Positions 33,426-44,969 of a stretch of 64,000 nt of DNA are shown piece after piece. Position numbers and translations under genes: made by a program. This DNA comes from Mycolicibacter acidiphilus (GTDB taxonomy: Bacteria > Actinomycetota > Actinomycetes > Mycobacteriales > Mycobacteriaceae): the NCBI RefSeq assembly GCF_018455725.1, contig NZ_JAHCLR010000005.1, positions 1 through 64,000 on the forward strand, read 5' to 3'. Within the stretch, counting starts at the first letter, position 1. Each line of letters opens with the position of its first letter. The notes under the pieces are model-generated. The model was given only the letters and a program-made list of their open reading frames with translations, was not told the origin of the DNA and did not search any database.

Positions 33426-35177
33426 TCAGCTGATCGCGGGCGGTTCGATGTAGGCGGCCTGGATGACTTCCTTGCCGTCCGGGGCGACCAGGAAGGCCTG
33501 GCCGGGCGGCCGCTTCTTGACCTTGATGTCGCTGGACGGGAACTCCTGCTTGTCACCGGAGAGGAACAGGGTGGGCGAACCCGCCCCGAACGCGGCGCCG
33601 ACGAACTTGTCCATCGTGGCGCGGTGCGCCTGGCTCATCTGGCAGGTGACGATGATGTGCAGGCCGATGTCGGCCGCCGCGGGCAGCAGCGGTGACAGCG
33701 GAATCATCGGGTTCATCGGGCCGCTGGCCGCGGTGATCATGTGCCAGTCGTCGACCAGCAGGACGACGTCAAAACCGCTCCACCAGGACCGGGAACGCAG
33801 CTGGGCTGTCGTCAGGTTGTCCGGCGGCAGCCGCTTGCGCAGGTTGGTGGCGAGCGCCCGGATCGAGTCCTCCAGCGTCGCGCTGTTGCGGTTGATGGCG
33901 CCGGCGTCGAGCAGGTGACTCTGCGGGACCGCGTCGAGCAGGCCGGACCGGTAGTCGGCGAGCATGAAGCGGACCTGGTCGGGGCTGTTGCGGGAGCAGA
34001 TCGCCTGGGCGACGGCGTGCGCGATCGTCGTCTTGCCCGACTTGGGCGCCCCGAAGATCAGCATGTGCGGGGTGTTCGCCATGTCGGCGTACGCGACGGA
34101 CAGGTCCGACTCCCGCAGGCCCATCGGGATCTGCCACCGGGTGCGGTAGTCGGCGTCCGGTCCGGGCGGGTTGGGGTCCAGTTGGTGCAGGTGGATACGG
34201 TCCGGCAGCACCCGCACCTCGGGCGCGGACTCGGTGTGCTGGGCCGCGATGTGCTGCACCGACGCGGTGATGGCCTCCACCAGGTCGCTCCCGCTGTGCA
34301 CGCCGTCGAGGCGGGGCACCCCCATCATCAGGTGGAATTTCTCCATCGACACCGCGCGACCCGGCTTGCCCGCCGGGATCTCCCGGGTGATCCGGTCGAT
34401 CTGCGTCTCGTTGACGTCACCGAGCCGGAACTCGACCTTGGTGCCCAGGTAGTCGCGGACGCGCGACTTCAACTCCGTCCACCGCGGGGTGGAGATGATG
34501 ATGTGCACGCCGAACGCCAGACCCTGACCGGCGAGGTCCTGCACCAGCGGTTCCAGGTCTGGGAACTCCGAGATGAATGCCGGCCAGCCGTCGATGATGA
34601 GGAAGACGTCGCCGAACGGGTCCTGGGAGACCGGGTTGTTGGGGTCCGCCCGCATCTGCCGGTAGGCGGCGATGGAGCCGACCCGGTACTGCTTGAACAT
34701 CGCCTCCCGAGCGCGCAGCACCGCCTTGACCTCGGCGACCACCCGGTTGACCTTGTCCGGCTCCGAACGGGTGGCCACCCCGCCGACGTGCGGCAGGTCC
34801 TCGAGGTAGATCAGGCCACCACCGCCGAGGTCGATGCAGTAGAACTGGATGTCCCGCGGCGAATGGGTGGCCGCCGCCGAGACCACCAGGGTCTGCAGGA
34901 ACGTCGACTTGCCGGTTTGCGGCGCGCCGCCGATGCCGACGTTGCCGCCGGCCGCCGAGACGTCGATGCCCCAGACGTCCTGGCGGTGCCGGCGCGGCTC
35001 GTCCATGATGCCCAGCGGGATCCGCAGCGGCTGGTGGGTGTCGGCCTCGATCAGCTCGTTGACCGGGGTCGGGTCGGCCAGCGGCGGCAGCCACATCTTG
35101 TAGGCGACTTCCTCGCCCGTGCCGAGCTGCTCGAGGATGACCTCGCGCAGCACCCTGGGCTGGGATTCGGTGCTCAT
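33426..35177 (-). CDS. eccCb1: EccCb1, FtsK/SpoIIIE-type ATPase (second half of split EccC)
   Basis: This 583-residue cytosolic protein has two P-loop domains: GGAPQTGKS with K90, and FGAPKSGKT near residue 380. EccCb1 binds the C-terminal tail of EsxB and delivers the dimer to the channel. The start at 35177 (MSTESQP) was chosen because codons upstream of it read through the eccCa1 end region without family similarity. EccC split into Ca and Cb is typical of ESX-1. Confidence 0.96.
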   Translation of the reverse strand: MSTESQPRVLREVILEQLGTGEEVAYKMWLPPLADPTPVNELIEADTHQPLRIPLGIMDEPRRHRQDVWGIDVSAAGGNVGIGGAPQTGKSTFLQTLVVSAAATHSPRDIQFYCIDLGGGGLIYLEDLPHVGGVATRSEPDKVNRVVAEVKAVLRAREAMFKQYRVGSIAAYRQMRADPNNPVSQDPFGDVFLIIDGWPAFISEFPDLEPLVQDLAGQGLAFGVHIIISTPRWTELKSRVRDYLGTKVEFRLGDVNETQIDRITREIPAGKPGRAVSMEKFHLMMGVPRLDGVHSGSDLVEAITASVQHIAAQHTESAPEVRVLPDRIHLHQLDPNPPGPDADYRTRWQIPMGLRESDLSVAYADMANTPHMLIFGAPKSGKTTIAHAVAQAICSRNSPDQVRFMLADYRSGLLDAVPQSHLLDAGAINRNSATLEDSIRALATNLRKRLPPDNLTTAQLRSRSWWSGFDVVLLVDDWHMITAASGPMNPMIPLSPLLPAAADIGLHIIVTCQMSQAHRATMDKFVGAAFGAGSPTLFLSGDKQEFPSSDIKVKKRPPGQAFLVAPDGKEVIQAAYIEPPAIS

Positions 35178-35214
35178 CGGCGGTGCCCCCCTGCGTCGGT
35201 CCGCTTCGCGTCGA

Positions 35215-37446
35215 TCATCGCGCCACCGGTGCATCCAGGATCGGCGCCGTCGTGAACTCGCGGATGCGCATCTCCTGCTTGCGGTGCTGGTTGTTGTCAC
35301 CGTTGGTCGCGAGATCGTCCTCGCCGGGCGGGACGTAGTTGCTGCCGGTGTAGACGGTGCTGAACTTCACCGGGTCCTCCATGCCGACCCGGAGGAACCC
35401 GACACCGCTCTCCTTGTTGGTGATGTACTGCGCCTCCGGGGTACCGATCACGGCCTTGGACTCCGCGGAACTCGTGGTCCGCAGTGCGATCCGGTAGGTC
35501 AGGTTGGGTTCGAGCTTGTCGATGCGGACACCGCCGGTGTTCAGAGACTGGGTGGCCAGCAGCAGGTGCACCCGCAACGACCGGCCGACACGACAGATCC
35601 GGTCGAACAGCGCGATGAAGTCGGGGTGGTTCTGCAGCAGCTCGGCGAACTCGTCGACCACCACGAACAGCGTCGGCAGCGGCGGCAGGTCGGCGCCGCG
35701 CTCGCGGTGCTTCTCGTACTCGGCGACACCGGACAGGGCACCGGCCGCGCCGACCTGCATGCCGGCCTGACGCAGGATGCCCTGGCGACGGTCGAGCTCA
35801 CCGGTGAGCACCTCGCCCATGCGGCTGACCAGCTCGGCTTCCTCCTCCATGTTGGTGACGACGGCCGCGGTGTGCGGCAGCTTCTCCATACCGAGGAAGG
35901 TCGAACCGCCCTTGAAGTCGGTGAGCAGCAGGTTGACCTGGTGCGGGTCGTGGGTGGCCACCAGCGACAGGATCAGCGTCCGCAGGAACTCCGACTTGCC
36001 CGAGCCGGTGGTCCCGATCAGCATGCCGTGCGGACCGGCGCCGAACTCGGCGCCCTCCTTGATGTCGAGGGAGATCACATCGCCGGTCTTGAGTTCGTGG
36101 CCGAACGGGATCTTCAGCCGGTCCCGGTCGAGGTCGGTGAACATCCGCCAGCGGCGCGGCATCACGTCGGTGACCTGCTGCGCCCCGACCAGGTTGTGCC
36201 ACTCGGTGGACACCTTCTTCTGGACGCGGGTGGTCTTGTCGATGATCGTGCCGGTGATGGACCAGCCGGCGAGCTTGCGGGCCAGCCGGTTGGCCTGCGC
36301 CGGCGTCATCGAATCGGTCGCCGAGGTGACCAGCCGGAAACTCTGGTTGGGCAGCCGGTCGTCGGCGGTGCCCTCCTTGTCGAGCCGGATGCGGTAGGCC
36401 GAGCCGCGATGGTTGCCCAGCGTGATCAGCGTGACCCCGGCCCGGCCGTCGACGGGGAAGCCGGCCCGACCACCGGTCAGGTCGATCACGACAACGTACG
36501 GTCCGCCCGGGGTGGCGTCCGGGGTGTGCGGCCCGCGGGCGGCCAGGTCGCTGAGCCCCTCCGGGCGGGTGAACACCATCCGGGTCGACCCGGCGGCGTC
36601 CTTGTCGGTGGGGTGCTGGACGTGCGGCAGCCACTTCAGCCAGGACCAGTCGGGGTCTTCCGGGTCATCGGTGAGCACCCGCAGCTGCAGCAGGTCCGGC
36701 GGATGGAACACCGCCAGCTGGCAGATCAGCGAGGTCAGCAGCCCGGCCCGGCGGACCTCGTCGCCGCCGATCGCGATCGTCGGGAAGCTGCGCAACTGCA
36801 CCAGCTTCGGGCAGTCGTGCACCAGGCCGTGGGTGCGCAGGAACTTGATCAGCCACATGTGGCTGACCGGCTCCAGGAACGGCTGGGCGGCCGCGTTCGG
36901 GCCGGCCAGTTCACCGCCGAGCGAAGGCTTCAGCAACCGGTCGACGGCGGGTTCGGCGCCCAGCCCGATCCGGGCCGCGCCGAAGAAGTCGTTGTCGGCG
37001 GCGCGCGACCACTGCCGGTGGGTGCCGACCAGCGAGAGCAGGTCCTCCGGATTCGGCGCGTGGTAGCCGAAGAACGCCACCTGGGCGCTGGCCGACGACG
37101 TGACGCGCTGACGCAACCCGGCAAGGTAGCGCAGGTACTCCTTGCGGTCGGCGTTGATCTCCGGGACCTTCTTGCCGCCGGGGCCGCCGCCGGCCATGAA
37201 GCCGAACGTCGTCATGATCATCATCAGCGGCATCATCAGCATGTACGGCGACAGCTGGCGGACGCCGGTGAACACCATGATGCCGATCATGCCGAGCATG
37301 CCGCCGCCCATGACGTAAGGCATCGCCTTCTGCACGCCGGACGGCGGGATCTCGATCCCGAGGTCCTCCGGCGGGCTGACGTTGATCTCGCCGGGGGTGA
37401 GTCGGGGTCCCCGCTTGGAGATCGGGGTGAACTTCTTCGTGGTCAT
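35215..37446 (-). CDS. eccCa1: EccCa1, membrane-bound FtsK/SpoIIIE-type ATPase
   Basis: This 743-residue protein has two membrane helices (about 40-85), a DUF-type segment and one ATPase domain with Walker A GTTGSGKS (K484) and Walker [15 protein letters not shown]. It partners EccCb1 at the base of the ESX-1 channel and powers export. The ATG shares one base with the eccB1 stop (TGATG). Length agrees with M. tuberculosis EccCa1 (747). Confidence 0.97.
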   Translation of the reverse strand: MTTKKFTPISKRGPRLTPGEINVSPPEDLGIEIPPSGVQKAMPYVMGGGMLGMIGIMVFTGVRQLSPYMLMMPLMMIMTTFGFMAGGGPGGKKVPEINADRKEYLRYLAGLRQRVTSSASAQVAFFGYHAPNPEDLLSLVGTHRQWSRAADNDFFGAARIGLGAEPAVDRLLKPSLGGELAGPNAAAQPFLEPVSHMWLIKFLRTHGLVHDCPKLVQLRSFPTIAIGGDEVRRAGLLTSLICQLAVFHPPDLLQLRVLTDDPEDPDWSWLKWLPHVQHPTDKDAAGSTRMVFTRPEGLSDLAARGPHTPDATPGGPYVVVIDLTGGRAGFPVDGRAGVTLITLGNHRGSAYRIRLDKEGTADDRLPNQSFRLVTSATDSMTPAQANRLARKLAGWSITGTIIDKTTRVQKKVSTEWHNLVGAQQVTDVMPRRWRMFTDLDRDRLKIPFGHELKTGDVISLDIKEGAEFGAGPHGMLIGTTGSGKSEFLRTLILSLVATHDPHQVNLLLTDFKGGSTFLGMEKLPHTAAVVTNMEEEAELVSRMGEVLTGELDRRQGILRQAGMQVGAAGALSGVAEYEKHRERGADLPPLPTLFVVVDEFAELLQNHPDFIALFDRICRVGRSLRVHLLLATQSLNTGGVRIDKLEPNLTYRIALRTTSSAESKAVIGTPEAQYITNKESGVGFLRVGMEDPVKFSTVYTGSNYVPPGEDDLATNGDNNQHRKQEMRIREFTTAPILDAPVAR

Positions 37447-38888
37447 CAGCCGGCTCCGACGTCGATCTTCCGGGGTTTGGGGTCAGCGGGCAGGGTGTCG
37501 TGCTCGAGCAGTGCGGCCTCCTTGGACAGCACCGGCCCGTCCACCAGCAGGCGTACCACCGACCAGGGTGCCCGCTTGGGCGCCGCCAGACCGAGGTTTT
37601 GGGCGACACTGTCGCCGAGCAGGCCGTACCGGACGCCCTGCGGGTCGATGTAGTACAGCGCCTCCCCGTACTTCGGGTCCGGCGATTGCAGTTGCACGAA
37701 CTTGCCGCCGTCGATGTACACGGTCGCGGTGCCGTCGATCTGCTGGATCCCGGTGGCTCGGTCGGCCGGCGGGATCGGCAGGTGCCGGCCGGCCAGCACC
37801 GTGACCTTGGGGGCCGAGTCGCCCGCGTCGCGCTGCCATGCCCAGCACAGCGTCGGGGCGTCGTGGCGCAGCAGCACCTTGAGCTGACCGTCCGGCAGCG
37901 GCGACGGGTACACCTGCTCGTTGATCCGCGATACCGCGCTGGACTCGATCGACGGCGGCGTGACCAGCCCGAAGGAGTTGATCGCGCGCAACGCGGCCGA
38001 CGTGGTGTGGTTGATCTTCGCGACCCCGTCGGGCAGCACCACGAAGTGCTGCGGCCCGTTCTCGGACAGCGTCTGGAAGATGGCGCCGATCACCAGGTTC
38101 GGCGGCAGGCCGATGGTGTTGGGTTCGCCGAACTTCGGGATGATCGGGATGGTCCAGGGACCCGCGTTGTTCAGTGCGTCGAACATGCCGCGGGAGATCG
38201 GCGTCGTCTTCGCGGTCACCGGGATGCCGAGCGACGACACCACCGCGCGGTCGGCCAGGTCGATCAGGTGCCGGCCGTCCTTGGTCACCACCCACTTGTT
38301 GCCCTCGTAGGTCACCAGCAGCGCCTGGTCGGGCTGCATGGCGCCGATCGCCGCATCGAATCCCAGCGGGCGGGCGATCACCGACGTCTGAATGACGGGC
38401 TGCACGCTGTCCGGGTTGGCGACGGTGTCGCAGAGCGCCCAGTCCGAGGACGCGTCGGCCACCACCGGCGTGGCGTACGGGGCGCCGGGGATACCGATCG
38501 GCTGCCCCTTCGGGATACGGTCCAGCTCAGCGGATTTCACCGCCGAGGGCGCACCCGCGTTGCCCAGCACCAGCCGGGCCGAGGTCAGGTTGTAGACCGG
38601 GTGCAGCAGGTCGGTGCCGGGCAGCATCACGTACAGCTGGTTGGTGGTCCGGTCCACCAGTAGGTTGTCGCCGCCGCGATGACCCAGCGGTTTGAAGTAG
38701 GCCAGCGCCGCGGCGCCGAGCATGAACACGATCGCGACCGCCAATCCGGCCCCCACCGACCGGCTGTAGAACGCCAGCGGGTCATCGAACATCCGGGTGT
38801 CGCGCCGCACGATCGCGTGCTCCACCCGGCGCAGCAGGAAACGCCAGCCGCTGACCTGGACCTTGGTGGTGAGCCGGAAGCCTGCCAT
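37446..38888 (-). CDS. eccB1: EccB1, ESX-1 membrane complex component
   Basis: This 480-residue protein has a short cytosolic N terminus, one membrane helix (about 42-64, [18 protein letters not shown]), and a large external domain with the repeated beta layout and the conserved cysteine pair (LCDTVAN and TLCWAWQ). EccB forms the periplasmic face of the channel. TGATG overlaps join it to eccA1 upstream and eccCa1 downstream. Confidence 0.96.
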   Translation of the reverse strand: MAGFRLTTKVQVSGWRFLLRRVEHAIVRRDTRMFDDPLAFYSRSVGAGLAVAIVFMLGAAALAYFKPLGHRGGDNLLVDRTTNQLYVMLPGTDLLHPVYNLTSARLVLGNAGAPSAVKSAELDRIPKGQPIGIPGAPYATPVVADASSDWALCDTVANPDSVQPVIQTSVIARPLGFDAAIGAMQPDQALLVTYEGNKWVVTKDGRHLIDLADRAVVSSLGIPVTAKTTPISRGMFDALNNAGPWTIPIIPKFGEPNTIGLPPNLVIGAIFQTLSENGPQHFVVLPDGVAKINHTTSAALRAINSFGLVTPPSIESSAVSRINEQVYPSPLPDGQLKVLLRHDAPTLCWAWQRDAGDSAPKVTVLAGRHLPIPPADRATGIQQIDGTATVYIDGGKFVQLQSPDPKYGEALYYIDPQGVRYGLLGDSVAQNLGLAAPKRAPWSVVRLLVDGPVLSKEAALLEHDTLPADPKPRKIDVGAG

Positions 38889-40609
38889 CAGTCGCCGATG
38901 TTCAACCGGTAATGCACGGCGCTGATCGCCTCGGCCATGTCGGCGCCGTTGATCTCACTGAGCCGGTCGGCGTCCAGACTCTCGAAGTCCGGTGACTGGG
39001 TCAGCCGCATGTCGCGGCACTGCTCCGCGGTCTCCACCAGCTGGCGGGCGTAGCGGCCGTTGCCGGCGACGTCGAGGGCGGGCTTGTCGCCGATGGTGCG
39101 CTCGCTGAGCACCGTCGCAGCCTGCTCCACCTGCTTGAGGGCGTCGGGGTCGAGCTTCGAATCGTTCGCGGTGGCGATGACCTCGGCGATCTCGCGGATC
39201 TCCGACGGCGAGTAGGACTCGAACTCGATCCGGGTGGAGAAGCGGGACCGCAGGCCGTCGTTGGTCTCCAGCAGCCGGTCGATGTCGCCCGCGTAACCGG
39301 CGATGATCACCACCAGCCGGTCGCGGTCGTTCTCCATCCGGGCCAGCAGCGTGTCGAGCGCCTCCTGGCCGAACTGGTCACCACCGGAACTGGACTCCTG
39401 AACCAGCGTGTAGGCCTCGTCGATGAACAGCACCCCGCCGAGCGCGCGGTCGATGGTCTTGGAGGTCTTGACCGCGGTGTGGCCCAGGTATTCGCCGACG
39501 AAGTCCTTGCGCGACGTCTCGATCAGCTTCGGCTCGGCGATGACGCCGAGCCCGGCCAGGATGTTCGCCACCACCCGGGCGATGGTGGTCTTGCCCGTCC
39601 CGGGCGGGCCGGCGAAGATCATGTGCTTGCTGGTGTTGGCGACCTTCATGCCCTTGGCCGCCCGGACCTTCGCCATCTGCGTCGCGGCACGGTACCGCTG
39701 AATCTGCTCCTTGACCCGGCCCAGGCCGATCTGGCGATCCAGCTCGGCCTGCGCCTCGTCCAGCAGTTTGTCACGGTCGGAGGTGTCGGCCACCGCACTG
39801 CTGGAGTCCCACGGGTCCTTGCGCGCGGCGATGTTCTCGGCGCTGATGGTGTCCAGCTGGTAGGACGGATCCTTCAGCGCGGCGGTGACCTTCGGTTCGG
39901 GGTGGTTGGCCTGCAGCCACTCCAGCAGGGCGTGGGCGCCCTCCTCGTTGCCCTGACCGCGTTTCGCCATCGCCAGGTACCAGGCGATGACCGGCTCGCA
40001 GGCCTTGCCCGCGGTGGAACCGTGCGCGTCGGTGAGACGCCGCTCGGCCTCGGTGAACAGGCCCATGTTGGCGGCGGCGACCCCGTGGGCGACAACACCG
40101 GCGGCGCTCAGGAACGGGTCCGGCCAGCCGGGAGCCTGGCGAGCCTGCTCGATGACGTCGGTCCAGCGGCCGGCGGCGGCGTAGACGACGGTCTTGGTCC
40201 ACCCGACCAGATGCTCGGTGCCGGGGATCGGGTTCTCATCGAGGGCTTCCATGGCGTCGGCGTAGTTGCCGGCCTGGGCCTCACTGACGGCGAACCCCAT
40301 CGTGATCGCCAGCGGGGAATTGATCGGGTAGGTGATCTCGCCGAACGGGCCGCCGACCGGGATCCGGGCGTTCAGGCCGCTCATCGAGATCTCCGCCGCA
40401 CCCGCCAGCTGGCCGAACTCCCGGCGTGAGTACCAGGCCCGGAACAGCGTCACCCGGTCCAGGTCGCCGCAGCGGATCCGGCCCACCCAGGCGTCGCACG
40501 CCGCCTCGTCGTAGCTGGTGATCTCGCTGAACAGCTCCAGCGACCGATTCGGCGCACTGCCCAGCATGCCGACGGCGCTGCCGAAGAGTCGTACTAGATG
40601 GTCATTCAT
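38888..40609 (-). CDS. eccA1: EccA1, CbbX-type AAA+ ATPase
   Basis: EccA is the cytosolic ATPase thought to act with EspG on PE/PPE substrates. The 573-residue length is the same as in M. tuberculosis. A TPR-like N-terminal domain (1-280) precedes the AAA domain, with Walker A GPPGTGKT at 334-341 and Walker [14 protein letters not shown] 40609 was chosen (MNDHLVRLF); it overlaps the espH stop by eight bases. Confidence 0.97.
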   Translation of the reverse strand: MNDHLVRLFGSAVGMLGSAPNRSLELFSEITSYDEAACDAWVGRIRCGDLDRVTLFRAWYSRREFGQLAGAAEISMSGLNARIPVGGPFGEITYPINSPLAITMGFAVSEAQAGNYADAMEALDENPIPGTEHLVGWTKTVVYAAAGRWTDVIEQARQAPGWPDPFLSAAGVVAHGVAAANMGLFTEAERRLTDAHGSTAGKACEPVIAWYLAMAKRGQGNEEGAHALLEWLQANHPEPKVTAALKDPSYQLDTISAENIAARKDPWDSSSAVADTSDRDKLLDEAQAELDRQIGLGRVKEQIQRYRAATQMAKVRAAKGMKVANTSKHMIFAGPPGTGKTTIARVVANILAGLGVIAEPKLIETSRKDFVGEYLGHTAVKTSKTIDRALGGVLFIDEAYTLVQESSSGGDQFGQEALDTLLARMENDRDRLVVIIAGYAGDIDRLLETNDGLRSRFSTRIEFESYSPSEIREIAEVIATANDSKLDPDALKQVEQAATVLSERTIGDKPALDVAGNGRYARQLVETAEQCRDMRLTQSPDFESLDADRLSEINGADMAEAISAVHYRLNIGD

Positions 40610-41126
40610 GGTCACTCGCATACCTGGTGGAAAACACCCTTGCCTCTTCTTCTTGTGCTTCGGCAGGCGACGGCAGCCCCATAGTGCGGCCCAGGAACTC
40701 CTGCGTCTCCGCGGTTCCGGGGCCGAGTTGCTGCATGACTTCCGAGATGAACACGTACTGTGCGGATCGCGCTTTCTCACGTGCCAGACGGGCGATGACG
40801 ACGATCTCGTCGGCCAGTTCGGCTTCGGTCATGTCCGTGACCTTCGGGGACAGTTCAATGCTGCCGACCCGACCGTCCATGTACGCCGTCACCGAGACTG
40901 TCCCCGGCGGGTTGGTCACGAGGAAGCCGGGGATGTCGACCTCGTCGGGTTCGTCGGCCTGTGCCAACGGGTCGATCGACGCCCAACCACCGTCATCCGC
41001 GTCTTCTTCCACCGCGGTGTAGGCGTCGAACGCATCCAGGCCTGAACCTTCATCCTGGTCACCGACCGAGAAGTCGAGGGCGGCGAGATCGTCGTCCCCA
41101 TGCGGGTCGGACGGGTATGAATCCAT
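40602..41126 (-). CDS. espH: EspH, ESX-1 secretion-associated protein
   Basis: This 174-residue acidic protein has ALDFS near the start, a DALDD-like acidic stretch, and TNPPGTVSVTAYMDGRV and MTEAELADEI, which match EspH (Rv3867: TNPQGSVSVSTLMDGRI). In M. marinum EspH helps secretion of EspE and EspF. It lies between espG1 and eccA1 in the usual order. Confidence 0.93.
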   Translation of the reverse strand: MDSYPSDPHGDDDLAALDFSVGDQDEGSGLDAFDAYTAVEEDADDGGWASIDPLAQADEPDEVDIPGFLVTNPPGTVSVTAYMDGRVGSIELSPKVTDMTEAELADEIVVIARLAREKARSAQYVFISEVMQQLGPGTAETQEFLGRTMGLPSPAEAQEEEARVFSTRYASDHE

Positions 41127-41200
41127 CGCGTGTCCTCCTTTCGGCTTGCTGGCGACCCGGCCCGACGCGGTGGCCCGCCCGGCGTGGTCAATACTCTAAT

Positions 41201-42043
41201 TCAGCGCTGATCCGCGGCGTCCCGCTCGAACCAGGACTTCGACGGCAGGAACTCCAGCAGGCCGTCCAGGGCACGCTGCAGGTTCTCGGCGCTGCCGGGC
41301 AGGAAACTGCCGAACAGTTCGCCGTTGACGCGACGCGGGATCGACACCAGGCGGCCGAGCGGGGAGTCGGCGACACCGGCCGCCACATCGGTGTGGCTGT
41401 AGGTGCCGCCCGGGTGACGTTCGTTGGCGGTGATCTCCACCCAGCTGGTCGGGTCCGCGACGATCTCGCAGAACGTCCGGGCGGCGATGGCGGGGATCCC
41501 GAACTGCGCCAATTGCTCCGGGGTGCGGCACTCGTTCAGCTTGGCCGAGAGCGCGGTCAGCGGTTCCACCTTCGCCGGCTCGGCGGTCCCGAGCACGGTG
41601 TTCACCATGCCGGCCAAGCCGACCTGCGGGGCCACCCATTGGAGTACCAGCAGGTCGCCGTCGCGGGCGGCGACGACGTGGCGGTTGCCCTTCCGGCAGA
41701 CTACGAACCGCACCATCGTGCCGTCGTTGACCTTCCGCCGCCACCACCGGCACTCCAGGGTCCGGTCCGGCCGGCTCAAGGTGTCCACCATCGCTGCGAC
41801 ACTGGGGTGCACGTTGCCGTACATGTCCAGGATCTCCTGGTCGGTGAGGTCCTTGCGGACCTGATCCCACACCATGTCGCGCAGCTCTCGCTGTGGGATG
41901 TTCGGATGGATCGCCATCGAGACCGGGAAATCCGAAATGCCGAGACGGTCGGCGATCACCAGCATGCCGTCGATGGTCACCTCGACGGCGACGACGTCGT
42001 CGGTGTTGGCGCCGGCCTGGGTGGGGCTGTAGGGGTTGGTCAC
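41201..42043 (-). CDS. espG1: EspG1, PE/PPE-specific chaperone
   Basis: EspG1 is the cytosolic chaperone that holds PE35/PPE68-type pairs soluble for export. The 280-residue protein has GVEVTIDGM-like VEVTIDGML, RPDRTLECRWWRR, VRFVVCRKGNRHV and RHPGGT segments as in Rv3866. The GTG start overlaps the espF stop (GTGA). Confidence 0.95.
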   Translation of the reverse strand: MTNPYSPTQAGANTDDVVAVEVTIDGMLVIADRLGISDFPVSMAIHPNIPQRELRDMVWDQVRKDLTDQEILDMYGNVHPSVAAMVDTLSRPDRTLECRWWRRKVNDGTMVRFVVCRKGNRHVVAARDGDLLVLQWVAPQVGLAGMVNTVLGTAEPAKVEPLTALSAKLNECRTPEQLAQFGIPAIAARTFCEIVADPTSWVEITANERHPGGTYSHTDVAAGVADSPLGRLVSIPRRVNGELFGSFLPGSAENLQRALDGLLEFLPSKSWFERDAADQR

Positions 42044-42357
42044 TGTGGGTGCATCCGCTCGTTGATCTTGGCAGCCTGCTGTTGGTCGGTGGTCTCGTAC
42101 ATGGTGGCCGCAGCTTGAAGTTTCTCACTGAGGTCTACCGACACAGACTGAACCCCAAGGGTGGCAAGGCTTCGCGCTTGCTCCGCCATTACCGTTGCGG
42201 CCGCGGTTCCTGAGCAGATGAAGCCGTGGTTCACACCCATTGAGGCACCGACGCCGTTGGCGGCGGTGGCCGCGGACCCTAGCTGAGTGGCGGCTTCTTG
42301 CTGGTGACTGGCGGCCTTACGAACATCGGCGGGATCAACTTTCAACAGGTCGCCCAT
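42040..42357 (-). CDS. espF: EspF, EspC-family ESX-1 substrate
   Basis: This 105-residue helical protein starts MGDLLKVDPADVRK, contains NHGFICSGT (cf. THGPYCSQF of EspC) and ends YETTDQQQAAKI with the Y-x3-D signal. It lies between espE and espG1, as espF does in M. tuberculosis. I chose ATG 42357, which gives the usual length; the frame is open 13 codons further up. Confidence 0.9.
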   Translation of the reverse strand: MGDLLKVDPADVRKAASHQQEAATQLGSAATAANGVGASMGVNHGFICSGTAAATVMAEQARSLATLGVQSVSVDLSEKLQAAATMYETTDQQQAAKINERMHPQ

Positions 42358-42436
42358 TGGTACGGCCCTCCTCGGTCTGGTGATCGTGTTGTGCACGCTG
42401 CGGGTTCAACCGTCAGGCGGTGAGCTGAGTGCTGCG

Positions 42437-44032
42437 TCATGTGGCCGTGACCTCGACTTCGGTGTCGGATCGCGTCTCATGGGCGATTGGTGCGCCGCTG
42501 CCCGGTTTGGCTACGGGGCCCACGGGTGCGGGGCTGCTCGGCTTGGTCGCCCCCGCTTGTGCGCCGGGTGTCGATCCGCCTGTGGTCCCGCCCGCCGGGT
42601 CGCGAACGCCCGGGCCGGGACCTGCTCCGTTGGGGTTGACGGAGACTGGGCGTGCTGTCGAGGTGTCGCCGCCGGTCGGCCTGCCGCCGACCGACTGGGG
42701 GCTGGACGAGGTGGGTGTCACCGGCGGGGTTCCTGGGCCTGCGGACGTACCGGGGGCTGCTGACGCGCTCGGTGTAGCGGCAGTGCTGGGGGAGGGCGTC
42801 GGGCTGGATCCGACTGAGGTGGACGCGCTCGCCGGACTGGACCCCTGCCATGAGTTCGGTGTTGCTGTTGAGTGGGGTGCGCCTGGTTGGCTTGGCGTAC
42901 TGGAGTTGCTCGGCGCTGTGCCGCCGGACGTGTTGCCAGGGGCGTTCCCCGATGCCTTCGAGCTGAGTGGGGTGGCACTCGGGTTCTGCGGCTTAGCCGC
43001 CAGATTGATGTCGCCCGGCTTTCCGTCAGTGCTACTTCCGGTGCCACCCTTCCCCCTGGTCCCCTCGTCTTTGGGGATGCTGGCGGTGGGGGTCGGTGAG
43101 ATGGCGGGAGGGGAACCAGTCGGGTGCGCCTCGGAAGCGACCTTCGAGTACGCCTGGACCAGTTTCAAGATCTCCATAGTGTGTTGCATAGCCAGTACTT
43201 GCATACGTTCCATCATCAAAGCTGCTGGCGGCATTGCCAGAATTACCATGGCTGTTTGAAATGGAAGGGAGGCCTCTGGGCCGAAAAAATTTAATGCGAT
43301 AGCTGCGGGTATGCAGAGCGTGAGAAAGTCTGAGGCGATATCGACCGTTGTGCTTGTCGTTTTGATTTCGTCCGCTTCGGCGCTGACTATACGCTGTATG
43401 TCGCCATCTATTTTCCCGAGTCGTGTGACGCGATCTTTCTGCTCCGAATTTCGATGAGCGTATGCGTCTGAGGCGGAGCCCTTCCAGCTGTCTGCCTTCG
43501 CGCTGTCCAGTTCTTTGTCAACCGTATCGAAAATCTTGACGCCATCTCCGAATCGATTACCGGTCTCAGGGTCGCCGAATCCTAACATCAGACTCATTCC
43601 CGTCAGTGCCAGTAATGCGGTTTCGAGAATCGGCGTAGCAAGGGCTTCTGCGTTGGCCAACCCTGCACGAGACAGTCTGGAGACCATCTTTTCTCCATAA
43701 AGTTGGAGTCCTTCATGGCCGAGTATTCTCCCGGCGTTCTCGAGTGCTCGTGCTGCGGTAACGGCACTCCGCAGCGTGCTGACACCGATTTTCGCGCCGT
43801 CCGCTTGGAGATCGAATGCTGATTTGGCAAAGTCAAGTGCAGATTTTGGATGCATCAAGCTGTCTAGATGACTAGCAGTCTTGAGTCCAGTGTTGAGCGC
43901 GCCAAGTCCGGTAAATGCCTTTGAAGGTATGCCTTTACCGGGGCCATTTATCAGATTCAAAACATCTGACGGAAACTTTGCGGCATCGAGTCCTTTTTCG
44001 ATGCCGGTGAGAGCATCGGGCAGGTATCCCAT
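42437..44032 (-). CDS. espE: EspE, ESX-1 substrate
   Basis: This 531-residue protein has an N-terminal helical region, ATPILETALLALTGM, LGFGDPETGNRF, the SWKGSASDAYAHRN WxG-like turn, and a hydrophobic hairpin (about 235-270). A long Ser-, Pro-, Thr- and Gly-rich tail (about 310-531) follows. EspE (Rv3864) is secreted with EspF. The N-terminal two thirds is clearly AT-richer than its surroundings. It heads the core run espE to eccCb1. Confidence 0.9.
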   Translation of the reverse strand: MGYLPDALTGIEKGLDAAKFPSDVLNLINGPGKGIPSKAFTGLGALNTGLKTASHLDSLMHPKSALDFAKSAFDLQADGAKIGVSTLRSAVTAARALENAGRILGHEGLQLYGEKMVSRLSRAGLANAEALATPILETALLALTGMSLMLGFGDPETGNRFGDGVKIFDTVDKELDSAKADSWKGSASDAYAHRNSEQKDRVTRLGKIDGDIQRIVSAEADEIKTTSTTVDIASDFLTLCIPAAIALNFFGPEASLPFQTAMVILAMPPAALMMERMQVLAMQHTMEILKLVQAYSKVASEAHPTGSPPAISPTPTASIPKDEGTRGKGGTGSSTDGKPGDINLAAKPQNPSATPLSSKASGNAPGNTSGGTAPSNSSTPSQPGAPHSTATPNSWQGSSPASASTSVGSSPTPSPSTAATPSASAAPGTSAGPGTPPVTPTSSSPQSVGGRPTGGDTSTARPVSVNPNGAGPGPGVRDPAGGTTGGSTPGAQAGATKPSSPAPVGPVAKPGSGAPIAHETRSDTEVEVTAT

Positions 44033-44279
44033 ATCAGGCGAGTCCTTGCGTGTGTCGCTGGCATGTATCAGCGTTGACTGTCGTTCTCTCCAGCCTAACA
44101 GCGCACGCAGGATGGTCGGAGCACTATTTCTGCCGCCCTTCGGGACACTGACCTGCGTCTACCTGCGCTGGTGGGTGCGGTCGTCGACGTCCCGTGGGCA
44201 CCTCGAAGCAGCTGGCGCGGCTGGGAGTGACGGGGGCGCGTGATCGGCTCCGGAACGCGTCGTGGGTAAGGTGTGTGCT

Positions 44280-44969
44280 ATGCCGTGGTGTCAACATCCT
44301 GATCAGCGCTGCGTCGCTGGCTTCTGGGATGGCCAGCGATGGCTGATCGCACAGACTTCCGATCAGTTGATGATCGAGGACAGATGGATCGCATTTCGCG
44401 ATGTCGTTGAAGTCGCTTACTGGAATAAACGAATACGAACGGTCCCCAGTCCGGCGTATCAGTCGTCCGGACAGTCCCGCATTGCCCGAGGTTTCTCAAT
44501 AACGGATGTCCGAGGGAACTTCAGCATGTTAGATCTGGGTGTTGCGTCACTGGTGGATGTCCCTGAACTTGAGTTGGCTTGGAAGGGGGTTGTTGAAATT
44601 TCGCGAAGATTTATCGAACCGCTTGTTGCGCGGCGTATCCTCGACCAACTTCGAGCTGGAGGGGAATATTCCATGAAAGAAGTATGGAAATTTCTTAAAT
44701 TATCGAATCATGGATTTTCGGGACGATTTCTTAGGTCGCATGAATGGCGATGGTCGGATTTCGACCACGTTGTGACGAACCCTTGCCTCGACAATGTATC
44801 TCCGCGGGGGCGAAACGGTCAGACGCGAGTGTGGGCGCGGTCGAGTCCGGGGGCTAAGCCGAGGATTGTCACTGGCTTTGATGTGACCGTACCGAATGCG
44901 GTGGTGTTGGAAACCCTCCTGCCGATGTGCGCGGCGGAATTTGGCGGGATGCCGCTCAACCCCAGCTGA
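44280..44969 (+). CDS. Hypothetical protein upstream of espE
   Basis: This roughly 229-residue protein begins MPWCQHPDQRC. It contains GFWDGQRWLIAQTSDQ, a strand-rich middle that may be PH-like, and a C-terminal FDVTVPNAVVLETLLP. No membrane helix is seen. An in-frame GTG at 44262 is an alternative start; the TAAGGTG before ATG 44280 favours the latter. Composition is less GC-rich than the flanks. It is divergent from espE and overlaps the end of the EspM gene by 14 bases. I do not recognise a family. Confidence 0.6.
   Translation: MPWCQHPDQRCVAGFWDGQRWLIAQTSDQLMIEDRWIAFRDVVEVAYWNKRIRTVPSPAYQSSGQSRIARGFSITDVRGNFSMLDLGVASLVDVPELELAWKGVVEISRRFIEPLVARRILDQLRAGGEYSMKEVWKFLKLSNHGFSGRFLRSHEWRWSDFDHVVTNPCLDNVSPRGRNGQTRVWARSSPGAKPRIVTGFDVTVPNAVVLETLLPMCAAEFGGMPLNPS

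Noticed and set aside
35119-37653. Large plus-strand open frame (844 codons) opposite eccCa1
   Set aside because: It is the antisense shadow of a GC-rich gene, full of low-complexity Arg/Gly/His, while the minus strand encodes a clear EccCa1.
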